From NCBI RefSeq assembly GCF_014652455.1, contig NZ_BMYV01000002.1:434001-498000 (forward strand): 64,000 nt of DNA, read 5' to 3'. Under the pieces are notes generated by a model. The model ran no database searches, had not been told where the DNA came from, and saw nothing but the letters and a program-made list of their open reading frames with translations. Below, piece after piece: positions 9,181 to 18,405 of this stretch (its first letter is position 1; each line of letters starts with the position of its first letter). Position numbers and translations under genes: made by a program. The stretch comes from Litorimonas cladophorae. GTDB taxonomy: Bacteria; Pseudomonadota; Alphaproteobacteria; Caulobacterales; Maricaulaceae.

Positions 9181-9683
9181 TTTCTCTCATTCTTAAGACC
9201 GTTAAGTCGTTGGAAAGAGTCCGTTTTTTCAAGTTTTCCTGCAATCTCCCTAATTCGAAGGCCGATTTGGGAAGAGACTGTGGAGCATCGGATCATTTTT
9301 TCCGAGAAAACGAGGCTCCCCAAGTACTATGATCGGGACAATCCTTATTTCCTGCACTGATTAAAGCTCTTCATAGCTGAGGGATAAGCACCGATTTTAT
9401 AGCTTCCGTCATGCCTTTGAAAAAACGGATGCTAGAAGCGGGACCGGACTATGGAATGCGCGCTACCCTAAATCCTACAGTTGCAAGTGTGTCTAAGCAA
9501 ATTGATGTCTTTAAGGAGCAGTAGAGTTTCTCTGTAGCCCGCGACGATATCCTCTGCGTTTGCCGCTGTTTTTGCTGCCTGTTCAATTCCCGCAAGGACA
9601 AAGATCTGCCGTCATGTGACCGGAATGACTGGTCTAACTGAACCTTAATCAATCTGTGTCATCTTTTGTCAAAGGATCTTGCG
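9181..9683. other. Intergenic region between tRNA-Arg and the hybrid kinase gene
   Basis: About 500 nt with no gene I can support. No repeat of the tRNA 3' end is seen that would suggest an attachment site. Short open frames here have composition unlike protein. The stretch just before 9684 must hold the promoter of the kinase gene, but I recognise no element except the ribosome binding site AAAGGA at 9671-9676. Confidence 0.6.
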
Positions 9684-11726
9684 ATGATAGATGGTTTGTT
9701 ATTAGTTGCTTCAGCGGCATTGCCGTCTTTTCTACTGGGGTATGCTCTGCGGAAATTTACCCTGAAATGGGAAAAAAAGGCCGAGACGGCGAAACAGGAA
9801 TTGGCGCTCCAAGCAGAACAACTTTCCGCAACTGTGTCTGCATCTCTGGATGGTATTATTATTATCAACGCAGAAGGCCACGTTCTTGAGTTCAGTAAAT
9901 CCGCAGAACGCATTTTTGGTTATAAGAAGGAAGATATTTTTGGACGGAGCATGGCCGCCCTGATTGTTCCTGAACGATACCGGGACGCACACAATGCTGG
10001 CATGGCAAGGATGCGCGACACAGGGAAGGCAAATATTCTTGGACAGCGCATTGAGATTGAAGCCGTTCGCGCCAACGGTGAGGAGTTTATGTCGGAACTC
10101 GCGATTTCGCGTAGCCGCAGCTCATCTGGTGACATTTTCATCGCATATATCCGGGATATTTCTGAGGCGAAGGCCGCTGAGAAAGCTTTGCTTGATGCCA
10201 AAGAGGCGGCGGAACTCGCCAACAAAGCTAAGACGCAATTTATATCGGCCATGAGCCATGAAATTCGAACGCCGTTCAACGCGGTTCTCGGTATTCTCGA
10301 TATTCTTGGCGACACAGACCTTACTATTGATCAAAAGCAGCTCATACAGACGGCAGACCGAACATCTAAATCACTGCTGCGTATTATTAATGATGTACTG
10401 GATTACGCTAGAATTTCCTCTGGAACAGTGAAGGTCCGAGAAACGCCATTCTACGCCGCGGATGTTTTTGATGATGTCTATCGTTTGTTCGCAATGCAAG
10501 CCAAAGAACAAGCTATCGATCTGGTGGTCAAGACAGAGGGTGCAGCGAAAATCTATCTGTCAGGGGATGTGGGGCGGATACGTCAAATTCTGATGAATTT
10601 TGTCAGTAATGCAATTAAGCATACCGTCAACGGAAAAGTGGAACTGATCGTCGATACAATTCAAACAGGTCCTGAAAAATGGAACTTAACGTGTCGCGTA
10701 AAGGACACGGGTGTAGGCATTAAAGCTGACAAATTAGACCGGCTTTTCGAAGAGTTTTACATGGTCGATGATGTCGATACGCGGGCGTCCGAAGGCACTG
10801 GCTTGGGTCTGACCATCTGTAAAGTTCTTATAACCATGATGAACGGCGAGATTGGCGTTGAGAGTGACGTTGGTCGAGGATCCAATTTTTGGATTAAAAT
10901 TCCATTGGCAGAGGCTTTGGCGCCCGTTGCCTCTGAGGTCGAAGACGTCACCTTGGCGGATATTTCTGGAAAAGAAATTTTACTGGCAGAAGATAACGTA
11001 ACAAACCGTATGGTTGTCACCCGCATTCTCAAAAAACATGGGGCAAGAATTGTTGAGGCAGTTAACGGGGTCGAAGCTCTATCCATTCTTAACGTGCAAG
11101 CGTTTGATTTGCTTTTGACAGATATTTTCATGCCTGAAATGGGTGGAAAGGAGCTTGTGCGATTGCTGCGAAATGGCGACTCTGCAAACGCGAAAATCCC
11201 GGTGATAGCTTTGACGGCTATGGGCGATATGCATGAGGCGGAAGAGTTGAAATCTTATGGTGTTGATCAGGTCGTATTGAAGCCATTTAATACGAGAGAC
11301 TTGATAAATGCTGTGGGGGAACAGTGTAAGAGGCATCAGAACAAACAATCTTTGTTAAAGTCTGATGTGTCGAAGGTCCCTGCAATAAAGTTATCGGGTG
11401 GATTATTGGACGGATTAGACCCTGAAGATTTAGTCGAAATTAGAGGACAATTCAAAACTGATCTGACAGATGTTACGGCATCATTGCGTAGCGCAATCGC
11501 GTCGCAAGATTATGAAGGCGCAAAGTTTGCCAGTCACACTTTAAAGGGACTCGCTGGATTATACGGACTTGCTGAGCTGTCAGAACATGCCGCATTAACA
11601 AATTCTCATTGCTTTCCTGATAGGCTCGAGGAGATGGTGAAGCATGGATCGAGAGCTATAAAAATAGCCGAGATATCTTTGCTCAATTTAGACGACCTCT
11701 TTGGCATAAATGAGGAGGCGGCATAG
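9684..11726 (+). CDS. Hybrid sensor histidine kinase (TM-PAS-HisKA-HATPase-REC-Hpt)
   Basis: 680-residue kinase, counted from the ATG at 9684, which has AAAGGA 7 nt upstream; an in-frame TTG at 9666 is less likely. One N-terminal membrane helix (LLLVASAALPSFLLGYAL) and a short coiled coil lead to a PAS domain (about 50-160), a HisKA phosphoacceptor (AMSHEIRTPFNAVLGI, His192), an ATPase domain with N box NFVSNAIKH and G boxes DTGVGIK and GTGLGL, a receiver (phosphoacceptor Asp about 480 in LLLTDIFMP) and a C-terminal Hpt (SHTLKGLAGLYG, His about 618). It can run a complete four-step phosphorelay ending at Hpt. The sigma-54 response regulator starts 8 nt after its stop and is its obvious target. 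The layout resembles RscS/SypF-type kinases that control polysaccharide genes. Confidence 0.92.
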   Translation: MIDGLLLVASAALPSFLLGYALRKFTLKWEKKAETAKQELALQAEQLSATVSASLDGIIIINAEGHVLEFSKSAERIFGYKKEDIFGRSMAALIVPERYRDAHNAGMARMRDTGKANILGQRIEIEAVRANGEEFMSELAISRSRSSSGDIFIAYIRDISEAKAAEKALLDAKEAAELANKAKTQFISAMSHEIRTPFNAVLGILDILGDTDLTIDQKQLIQTADRTSKSLLRIINDVLDYARISSGTVKVRETPFYAADVFDDVYRLFAMQAKEQAIDLVVKTEGAAKIYLSGDVGRIRQILMNFVSNAIKHTVNGKVELIVDTIQTGPEKWNLTCRVKDTGVGIKADKLDRLFEEFYMVDDVDTRASEGTGLGLTICKVLITMMNGEIGVESDVGRGSNFWIKIPLAEALAPVASEVEDVTLADISGKEILLAEDNVTNRMVVTRILKKHGARIVEAVNGVEALSILNVQAFDLLLTDIFMPEMGGKELVRLLRNGDSANAKIPVIALTAMGDMHEAEELKSYGVDQVVLKPFNTRDLINAVGEQCKRHQNKQSLLKSDVSKVPAIKLSGGLLDGLDPEDLVEIRGQFKTDLTDVTASLRSAIASQDYEGAKFASHTLKGLAGLYGLAELSEHAALTNSHCFPDRLEEMVKHGSRAIKIAEISLLNLDDLFGINEEAA

Positions 11727-11734
11727 GTGATGAG

Positions 11735-13189
11735 ATGGTCGGAGCAAACACAACACCTGAGGTGTTGATCGTAGAAGATACGTTATCCATGGCGTTAATG
11801 TATCAACAGCATTTAAAAAAATCGGGCATTAAATCTGAGATTTGTCAATCTGGTGAACTGGCTTTGACGGAGCTCCGAAAAGGGAAAGTTGATACGGTCC
11901 TTCTTGATCTTCAACTCCCCGATATGAATGGGCTCGATATCATCCAAGAGATGGATGGAACAAATCACAACATTACCTTTATCGTGATTACCGCCAATGG
12001 GTCTATAAATACGGCCGTCGATGCTATGCGTGCTGGCGCATATGATTTTTTGATAAAACCATTTCCGACTGAGAAGCTTCTCACGACGGTTAGAAATGCA
12101 CTCGAACGGGAGAAGCTCACAACAACGGTTCAGGTTTTAAAGACCAGTCTAAAAACCAATCAAGTTCCGGGATTTTTGGGTGAATCCCCTCCTATGCTCG
12201 CCGTTTATAAAATGATTGAAAATGTCGCGAATTCTAACGCGGCGGTCTTTATCACTGGCGAATCCGGAACAGGTAAAGAGGTTACGGCGCAAGCAATCCA
12301 CAAAGTAAGTCACCGTCGTGACGCCCCTTTCATCGCATTAAATTGTGCGGCATTGCCCGAAAATTTGATCGAGTCAGAAATTTTTGGTCACGTCAAAGGT
12401 GCTTTCACAGGAGCGCATGAAGCGAGAAAAGGAGCGGCGAGCCAAGCCAATGGCGGCACGCTGTTCCTGGACGAAATTTGCGAGATGGATATCAATCTCC
12501 AAGCCAAGCTTTTACGCTTTTTGCAGACCGGCCAAGTTAAACGCGTTGGTAGCGATTGGTCCGAAGACGTGGATGTCCGTATTGTTTGTGCAACCAATAG
12601 AAATCCGATGACGGAAGTTGCGGCGAAACGTTTTCGCGAGGATTTGTTCTATCGCCTGGACGTGCTCTCAATTGAATTGCCTCCCCTATCTCATCGGGGG
12701 AAAGACGTAATTTTATTGGCCGAAAGTTTCTTGAAAACATATGCGGCGGAAGAGGGAAAGCGGTTCCTATCGATCTCACCTGAAGCCCAAGAGTTGATGC
12801 TTGACTATCATTGGCCTGGGAATATTCGCGAGCTTCAAAATATGGTTCGAAAAGCGGCTGTCGTCTATGACGGTGTCGAATTGGAACCCCATATGTTTTC
12901 ATTGAAAACGGTTCGTTCAAATGCTCGAAATGATGAGTATAAACTCATTGGCGTTGCGGGTGAAACATCTGCCTACACACCTCAACAATCGCTAAAAACG
13001 ACGGTCACGGTTGATATCCTACAGCCTATGACGACGATTGAACAAACTATCATAGAGGCAGTGATTACATCCTGTAATGGAAGCATTCCGAAAGCCTCAC
13101 AAATCCTACAGCTAAGCCCCTCAACCATATACAGGAAGAGAGAGACTTGGATTAGAGAGGATTTAGAGCAGCAATCTAAAGCGGGTTAA
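11735..13189 (+). CDS. Sigma-54-dependent response regulator, LuxO/SypG-like
   Basis: 484-residue NtrC-class activator. Receiver domain with VEDT acidic pocket and phosphoacceptor Asp58 (TVLLDLQLPDMNG); AAA+ domain with Walker A GESGTGKE, the sigma-54-contacting GAFTGA loop, Walker B GGTLFLDEI and the arginine-finger region FREDLFYRLDVL; C-terminal Fis-type helix-turn-helix ending SPSTIYRKRETW, the form typical of LuxO and SypG. It should activate sigma-54 RNA polymerase when phosphorylated by the adjacent hybrid kinase. The ATG at 11735 has AGGTGA 5 nt upstream. LuxO-box-like dyads and sigma-54-like promoters lie upstream of the polysaccharide operons nearby, its inferred targets. Converges with and overlaps the SGNH-like gene by 4 nt. 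Confidence 0.93.
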   Translation: MVGANTTPEVLIVEDTLSMALMYQQHLKKSGIKSEICQSGELALTELRKGKVDTVLLDLQLPDMNGLDIIQEMDGTNHNITFIVITANGSINTAVDAMRAGAYDFLIKPFPTEKLLTTVRNALEREKLTTTVQVLKTSLKTNQVPGFLGESPPMLAVYKMIENVANSNAAVFITGESGTGKEVTAQAIHKVSHRRDAPFIALNCAALPENLIESEIFGHVKGAFTGAHEARKGAASQANGGTLFLDEICEMDINLQAKLLRFLQTGQVKRVGSDWSEDVDVRIVCATNRNPMTEVAAKRFREDLFYRLDVLSIELPPLSHRGKDVILLAESFLKTYAAEEGKRFLSISPEAQELMLDYHWPGNIRELQNMVRKAAVVYDGVELEPHMFSLKTVRSNARNDEYKLIGVAGETSAYTPQQSLKTTVTVDILQPMTTIEQTIIEAVITSCNGSIPKASQILQLSPSTIYRKRETWIREDLEQQSKAG

Positions 13190-15285
13190 GCCGCTACTAA
13201 TTCTACCGACTTCAGAAAATATGTAAGTGTGCGGTCGTCCGTTGAAAGGCCTAGATCTTTCGGGCTTCGCAGCTTTGGAACGGATAGCTTGATAGTCACC
13301 TCGAGCTCTCCTGCCGCCTTATAGGTGTTGAAGCGAATGGACGTGATGCCGTCATCTGAAATTTCAGCGGCGAACACCCTGTCTCCATCGATTGTTACAT
13401 TTATGGAATCTGGTGTTTCTGAAAAGAAGTCTCCCGTCAATTTAAGTAGATAGCTAGTAGGCAAGCCCGTCTCTATGGTCTCTGGCATTGTTATGCTGAA
13501 GTTTGCTTCTTCACTCCGCATCCAACGGCCTTCAGCTTCCTGTGCCCACCATCCATTACCATATCTCAGCTCAGTCTGCTTAACAGATAGAACTGGCGTC
13601 ACGAGTGAACATGTATTCAGGGTAGGTACGACGTCAAATGTCGCTCGCTTTGCGACCACGTTTGATTCGAGTGTTTCTACAGCTTGGAGAGGGGACGCCT
13701 CTTGGCGGACTGGTTCATCCATAATTGGCATTTCCACAGCATGCGTTAACGCCATAGTTTGCAAGTGGAGTGTCATCGAACGCGCATCTCGACTTTCCCC
13801 AAGATCCTTTGGACTCTTTGGATCACCCGCTTCTGGTAGATCAATAAAGATGGAGAGTGCTTCGCCTTTGGGTAAGCCGGTCACAGGGACCGAAAGGGAA
13901 ACACTCTCCCCGAACAAACCAGAACTCACCAAATTCCCATTTACGGAAATGTTGACCTGTTCCGGGCGTCCGGATTTCGTCATGCCTTGAATTTTCAAGA
14001 CAGTATTTGAAGGTAAGTTTTCTGGAAGCGTTACGCGGAACATGGCGCGATTATCTCGCATCCAGCGACCATAAGGTTCGAATGCCCACCAACCTGCCGT
14101 AAAATCAATTTGATCGCGTTGTTCCGCATTATCAAATGACACAGATTTTCCAAATTCAAGAGGGGTTTGGTTTAATTGACTGGCTTCCGCGAGTTCTAGT
14201 TCAAGCAAACGATGGCGTGCAAAATGAGTTATGTTCAGCGGTTCGCCTGGGGCGCCGTATCCTTGCGCCCTCAGAAATTCTATCATCTGCCGAGTGTGAA
14301 CATCTGTGGCTGCCGTGATAATATGATATGGTGAGTCATCTTGATAAGCTTGTCCGTAAAGACTTTGGCCAGGTGTGCCGAGAAATTCAAAACCCGCCCC
14401 ATTGACTGCCGCTTCAATCTCAGCACGAAAGCCTTCAACATATGCGGGATCTGTGAGGCAGCCTTCGCCCGCTAAAACGGGCCAAGCGAAATGTATATCA
14501 ACTCCGCGGGCTTTCAGCTTTTGGAGCCGCCCCAGAGCTGGCTTGATGTTTTTCCCAACAGTTAGAGCTTGTCTGGTTGGGGCCTTACCTAAGATATAAT
14601 CATCACAGCTTTGCTCTGCGACGCCTGCTCCTGGCCCGGTTGAATTTGGACGCGATTGATGTCCGCTTGGTTGAGTTAAAGCCGAAACGAAAAGGTCTCG
14701 AGCTGGGGACTCAGTTGGTTCGTTGGTGGTTGTCTGCCGATCTGCGAGTTTTGAAATAACGGTCGCTGGCGGAAGGCTCAGCGCGCGCTTTAGACGCTTA
14801 TCTAGAGGCATAGATTGGTAATAATCTCGGTTACTGCCGAACAGCGTATCGACGTAATTATCGGTCAGTTTTTCCCTGTGATAGAAGGTCCACTCCAATG
14901 GCAGAACAACCACATCGCCCGGGCGGGTGTAGGTTTCTAGGCGTGTCAGCTTATCTTCCAATGCGTATCCGCCATTATCAGCAATATTGATCGCTGTGCG
15001 TCCGAGGGCTTCGCCAACGGCGTCAGTGTCGATTGCGTGATGGGAGTTAGATCCAGACTCGAAAATGATCCGAGGTCCAGGAATCTCTTTTAAAAGAAAC
15101 CACTTATAAGTTGCGGGAACGGCTGATCGTTCAACCAGACGGTCAACTGTCAGTGCGTAAGCGCCGAGGCAGAACAAAGAGGTGCCGACCATGCCAGCGA
15201 CAAATGTACTGACTGTCTTAATCAGTTTTCTCGCTGCCAGATTTTTCACGGTGACGGACGATGTATTATTGGTTGGAAAAGTCAT
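13186..15285 (-). CDS. SGNH/AlgX-like acyltransferase partner with two C-terminal beta-sandwich repeats
   Basis: 699 residues: an N-terminal membrane anchor (about 22-45), an SGNH-hydrolase-like domain (about 65-345) with FESGSNSHH (75-83) as candidate nucleophile region and TDVH (327-330) as candidate Asp-His, then two homologous C-terminal modules. Module 1 (398-515) and module 2 (578-697) each begin with GWWAxExxGRWMR and end with SPKDLGxSxDxRxxT, an internal duplication that looks like a carbohydrate-binding sandwich. Directly follows an MBOAT gene (20 nt gap), so it probably transfers acetyl groups passed across the membrane by the MBOAT protein onto a polysaccharide in the periplasm. 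The family assignment rests on context and weak motifs rather than on a full canonical GDSL block. Confidence 0.7.
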   Translation of the reverse strand: MTFPTNNTSSVTVKNLAARKLIKTVSTFVAGMVGTSLFCLGAYALTVDRLVERSAVPATYKWFLLKEIPGPRIIFESGSNSHHAIDTDAVGEALGRTAINIADNGGYALEDKLTRLETYTRPGDVVVLPLEWTFYHREKLTDNYVDTLFGSNRDYYQSMPLDKRLKRALSLPPATVISKLADRQTTTNEPTESPARDLFVSALTQPSGHQSRPNSTGPGAGVAEQSCDDYILGKAPTRQALTVGKNIKPALGRLQKLKARGVDIHFAWPVLAGEGCLTDPAYVEGFRAEIEAAVNGAGFEFLGTPGQSLYGQAYQDDSPYHIITAATDVHTRQMIEFLRAQGYGAPGEPLNITHFARHRLLELELAEASQLNQTPLEFGKSVSFDNAEQRDQIDFTAGWWAFEPYGRWMRDNRAMFRVTLPENLPSNTVLKIQGMTKSGRPEQVNISVNGNLVSSGLFGESVSLSVPVTGLPKGEALSIFIDLPEAGDPKSPKDLGESRDARSMTLHLQTMALTHAVEMPIMDEPVRQEASPLQAVETLESNVVAKRATFDVVPTLNTCSLVTPVLSVKQTELRYGNGWWAQEAEGRWMRSEEANFSITMPETIETGLPTSYLLKLTGDFFSETPDSINVTIDGDRVFAAEISDDGITSIRFNTYKAAGELEVTIKLSVPKLRSPKDLGLSTDDRTLTYFLKSVELVAA

Positions 15286-15305
15286 GAAGATGTCCAGAAC
15301 TCGTG

Positions 15306-16775
15306 CTAAAAGTTGAAGTATAGGAAAGGGGATTGGGTCAGGCTTAAAGACGCCAAGAAAGCGGCGGATGCGGCGACCCCTGACGTAATTCCTAACGCAC
15401 CAATGAGCGCCGAAGATCGTTTCAGTAAATCTTTCTCGAACAACTCTGATATTTCTTTGGTGTTAGGCAAGATAAATGCGGATATCGCAGCAAGCGTTCC
15501 CCAGAGGATTGTCTGCAGAGGTGCAGGCATATGAACCGCTCCCTCTGCCACTGCTCCGAACATACTTAGCGTCATCGAAATTGCGCCAGACGTCGTTGTT
15601 GCGCGGAAGAAGACCCAAGCGACAACTGCGGCGAAGAAGGTGATGGCCCAAGAACTGATCCGAATGGCTTTAGCTGTCTCAACAATCTCCAGTACTCCGA
15701 AGAACTTAGCGATGGCGCGAACGGCTTGGTTTATAATCAGATAGAGGCCATGTAGCGCTCCCCAGATCAGGAAGTTCCAGTGCGCCCCATGCCACAACCC
15801 GCCAAGAACCATGGTTGCAAAATTGTTGATGTATTGACGAACCTTCCCGTGACGGTTTCCGCCAAGAGGGATGTAAAGATAATCGCGTAACCAACGGCTT
15901 AGTGTCATGTGCCAACGGCGCCAAAATTCAGACATGTTTTCAGATTTGTAGGGTGAGTTGAAATTCCATGGCAGGCGGATCGCGAATAAAAGGCCTAGTC
16001 CAATGGCCATGTCGGAATAGCCCGAAAAATCAAAATAGATTTGAAATGTGTAGGCAAGAGCGCCGCCCCATGCCGTGACGCTGGTGACCACCGCGCCGCT
16101 ATCTACGGATGTAAATACTTGGTTGGCATAGGGGGCTATGGAGTCTGCAATCGCCAGTTTTTTGAAAAGACCTAGCGCAAAGAGACATAGGCCTTCGCAA
16201 AACATGATAGCGCGCGCACTTGGGGTGATGATTTTCCGGAACTGCGGCATCATCTCGGCATGATGGACAATGGGGCCAGCAATTAACTGAGGAAAGAACG
16301 TTACAAATAATGCGTACTCAAGTGGATTATGCGAAACGGGGTCCATCTTTCCAGCGTGACTGTCGCAGAGATATGAAATCTGCTGGAAGGTGAAAAACGA
16401 GATCGCAAGCGGTAGAAGCAATTTCGGATCAGGCAGGCCCAAGTCAAACAATGCATTAAAGTTCACAGTCAGGAACCCCAGGTATTTGTAGACGCCCAAC
16501 AGCAGTAGGTTGGCTACGATACCCGCAACTAAAATTCGTTTCGATTTCGACGTACCAGGCTGTACTAAGATGTGTTTCGCCAAGACGTAGTTTACACCCA
16601 TCGAACCGACTAAAAGTATCAAATATTCAGATTTGAACCAGCTATAAAAAACGAGGCTGGCACCAATCAAAAGGATCTGGCTGTGCCACCGCGTTTTGGA
16701 AAACAGAGTTGCGAAGAAGCCTAAAAGGACCAATGGCAAAAATTTCGTTAGAAATACGGGATCAGTGAAGAGCAT
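15306..16775 (-). CDS. MBOAT-family O-acyltransferase (AlgI/DltB-like)
   Basis: 489-residue polytopic inner-membrane protein of the MBOAT family. The family signature region is complete: YSDMAIGLGLLFAIRLPWNFNSPYKSENMSEFWRRWHMTLSRWLRDYLYIPLG, followed by the catalytic-histidine segment GGLWHGAHWNFLIWGALHG. AlgI-like proteins take acetyl groups from a cytoplasmic donor and pass them outward for polysaccharide O-acetylation. Lies in the operon TolC-like lipoprotein, MBOAT, SGNH-like, with gaps of 17 and 20 nt. The first residues (MLFTDPVFLTKFLPLVL) match the usual start of this family. Confidence 0.94.
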   Translation of the reverse strand: MLFTDPVFLTKFLPLVLLGFFATLFSKTRWHSQILLIGASLVFYSWFKSEYLILLVGSMGVNYVLAKHILVQPGTSKSKRILVAGIVANLLLLGVYKYLGFLTVNFNALFDLGLPDPKLLLPLAISFFTFQQISYLCDSHAGKMDPVSHNPLEYALFVTFFPQLIAGPIVHHAEMMPQFRKIITPSARAIMFCEGLCLFALGLFKKLAIADSIAPYANQVFTSVDSGAVVTSVTAWGGALAYTFQIYFDFSGYSDMAIGLGLLFAIRLPWNFNSPYKSENMSEFWRRWHMTLSRWLRDYLYIPLGGNRHGKVRQYINNFATMVLGGLWHGAHWNFLIWGALHGLYLIINQAVRAIAKFFGVLEIVETAKAIRISSWAITFFAAVVAWVFFRATTTSGAISMTLSMFGAVAEGAVHMPAPLQTILWGTLAAISAFILPNTKEISELFEKDLLKRSSALIGALGITSGVAASAAFLASLSLTQSPFLYFNF

Positions 16776-16792
16776 CTTATATATCCGATGAC

Positions 16793-18277
16793 CTAAAGTG
16801 CTTTTGCCGCGGGAACGCTGGCTTGTAATTGCGAAGGTGTTTGGCAGGCTGGTACGATTCCGATGCTTTGTTCCAGACGTGCTTTGGCCGTATGTAATTC
16901 AGCGCGGGCCATTTGTTCACGAATGAATGATAGCTCCCGCATAAGCTCTTCTTTCACCAAATAGGTCTCTGGCTTATTGCCAGACTGCACGTCACGGATC
17001 AGGTCGTCCGTGATCTCCCCTTGGACAGAAAGCGCCTTCCACGCGAGTGTGAGGTCGTAGTCTAACTTATGCATCTGTTCGCGCGCGATCATGACCTGAG
17101 CCATGACAGCGCTGGCGAGAATTTCTGTTTGTCTTTGTTGTGCGGCGACGGCGATTTTACCGTTTCGTTTGGTTTCGCCAATTTGACCTAAGCGCAGTAG
17201 GTCCCAGCTCAAGTTTAATCCGGCGGAGGCGAAATCCTGGTTCAGGACAAAGCTGTTCGTATTGTGGTTCGCCCCGAGGAAAAACCGCATCGCGGGGAGG
17301 TGTCGCCAAAGGTCTTCCTGATTTTTCAATTTTGTTAAATCAGACTGATATAGCGCTTGCCGAATTTCCGGACGGTTTTGGTAAGCCTTTGCAATAAGGT
17401 CTAGCGCATTCTGTCCTCCAAGCTCACCCAAGTTGGAAGGCAGACGCTTAGATTTCAATTCGAAATTTGTCCCAGCAGGCACATTCATCAATCGGGCGAG
17501 TTCGGGTTTCGCTGAGAGCAGGGAACGGTATAGAGATTGATACCAGCGGTTGATGTCGATCAATTCACGCTGGAACATCAACTCTTGAAGTTTCGTGTCG
17601 GGGTTCTGATCCGCGCGCTGTTGTGATAGGTTTAGCGCGTAAGCGACGCGGCTTTTCAGCCAAGTCGACTTTTTTTCGGCCTGTTCAAACGCAACGGCCC
17701 GCCAATATGCGTTCTCAACGTCAACCATCATCTTATTGCATTGGTATTGGTTTTGCTCACCTTGGGCATAAGCGTTGATTGAACGGCGGTTAGCTTTGAA
17801 CCCGCTTAAGCCAATTTCTAGGAGGTCCCAACTTGTCGTAAGGGTTGACCTTGCAGCCGCTTGATCTTGCGCCGTGTAGAAGTCTTTCGGCATCGTGCTT
17901 GACGTATCGTCAACCTTTTTACCGATAGACGCACTCGCGTTATTCCGCCATGTGCCGTAGCTGCTGGCATAGGCCTGCGGGAGGAAATCTTTACCGCGCC
18001 TGCCCGCTTTCCGAACAGTCTCTAATAGTTGTGTTTGCGAGCGCGCATATTCGGAATTGTGAGCAAGTGTCCGTGACCGAACCGCGTCTATGCCAAGAGG
18101 TTCGTCTGTTTCCAACGGGACAGCTTTGGATCGCAATGTGCTATCCGTGAGGCTAGAAACATTAGAGGCGTCATATTCTACAGCTGTTGTGGAGCATCCT
18201 CCCATTGCCAAGGTGCCGATAAGCCCGAACCCCAACAGGGTCTGTTTAAGGCTCAATTTTTTCCATTCAATTGTCAT
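16793..18277 (-). CDS. TolC-family outer membrane lipoprotein
   Basis: 494 residues from the ATG at 18277, which has ACGGAG 7 nt upstream; an earlier in-frame ATG at 18325 would overlap the proposed promoter and spoil the signal peptide. A lipoprotein signal peptide (LLGFGLIGTLAMGGC) is followed by two long alpha-helical repeats with spaced Leu/Ala heptads (for example AYALNLSQQRADQNPD and ARAELHTAKARLEQSIG), the pattern of outer membrane efflux proteins. It would form a trimeric outer-membrane and periplasmic duct. No RND or MFP partner is adjacent; instead it heads the O-acetylation operon, so export of the polysaccharide or of an associated factor is inferred. Preceded by a sigma-54-like promoter and two LuxO-box-like dyads. 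Confidence 0.85.
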   Translation of the reverse strand: MTIEWKKLSLKQTLLGFGLIGTLAMGGCSTTAVEYDASNVSSLTDSTLRSKAVPLETDEPLGIDAVRSRTLAHNSEYARSQTQLLETVRKAGRRGKDFLPQAYASSYGTWRNNASASIGKKVDDTSSTMPKDFYTAQDQAAARSTLTTSWDLLEIGLSGFKANRRSINAYAQGEQNQYQCNKMMVDVENAYWRAVAFEQAEKKSTWLKSRVAYALNLSQQRADQNPDTKLQELMFQRELIDINRWYQSLYRSLLSAKPELARLMNVPAGTNFELKSKRLPSNLGELGGQNALDLIAKAYQNRPEIRQALYQSDLTKLKNQEDLWRHLPAMRFFLGANHNTNSFVLNQDFASAGLNLSWDLLRLGQIGETKRNGKIAVAAQQRQTEILASAVMAQVMIAREQMHKLDYDLTLAWKALSVQGEITDDLIRDVQSGNKPETYLVKEELMRELSFIREQMARAELHTAKARLEQSIGIVPACQTPSQLQASVPAAKAL

Positions 18278-18307
18278 GTGACGACTCCGTTTTACGGAAA
18301 AGTCATT

Positions 18308-18321
18308 GCAATCGACAGACC
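18308..18321 (-). promoter_or_regulatory. Candidate sigma-54 promoter of the TolC-MBOAT-SGNH operon
   Basis: On the minus strand GGTCTGTCGATTGC gives GG and GC with exactly 10 nt between, and TTGCA at the -12 element. The -24 element is degenerate (GGTCTG against GGCACG). The predicted start near 18296 leaves a leader of about 19 nt, the same as for the other minus-strand sigma-54 site at 24078. Confidence 0.5.
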
Positions 18322-18384
18322 ACATCGGGGTTTAACGAAAACAGCGGGTTAGGTAGTTAATGAACCCCAAATTTCGCAAATACT

Positions 18385-18397
18385 TAGCAATATGCAT
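18385..18397. promoter_or_regulatory. LuxO-box-like dyad (11/13 match)
   Basis: TAGCAATATGCAT differs at two positions from the Vibrio LuxO consensus TTGCAWWWTGCAA. Its centre is 21 bp, two helical turns, from the perfect site at 18406-18418, so two activator dimers could sit on one face. It lies about 75 bp upstream of the candidate sigma-54 promoter. Confidence 0.5.
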
Positions 18398-18405
18398 TTC
18401 GCGTT

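Noticed and set aside
9075-9323. Minus-strand open frame across the tRNA (contains GRIRTPDPLIRSQVLYPTELPV)
   Set aside because: This phrase is the familiar false translation of an antisense tRNA gene; the frame overlaps the complete tRNA-Arg.
9104-9683. tRNA-Arg as an integration site with an island from 9.2 kb onward
   Set aside because: I find no integrase gene and no repeat of the tRNA 3' end within the window.
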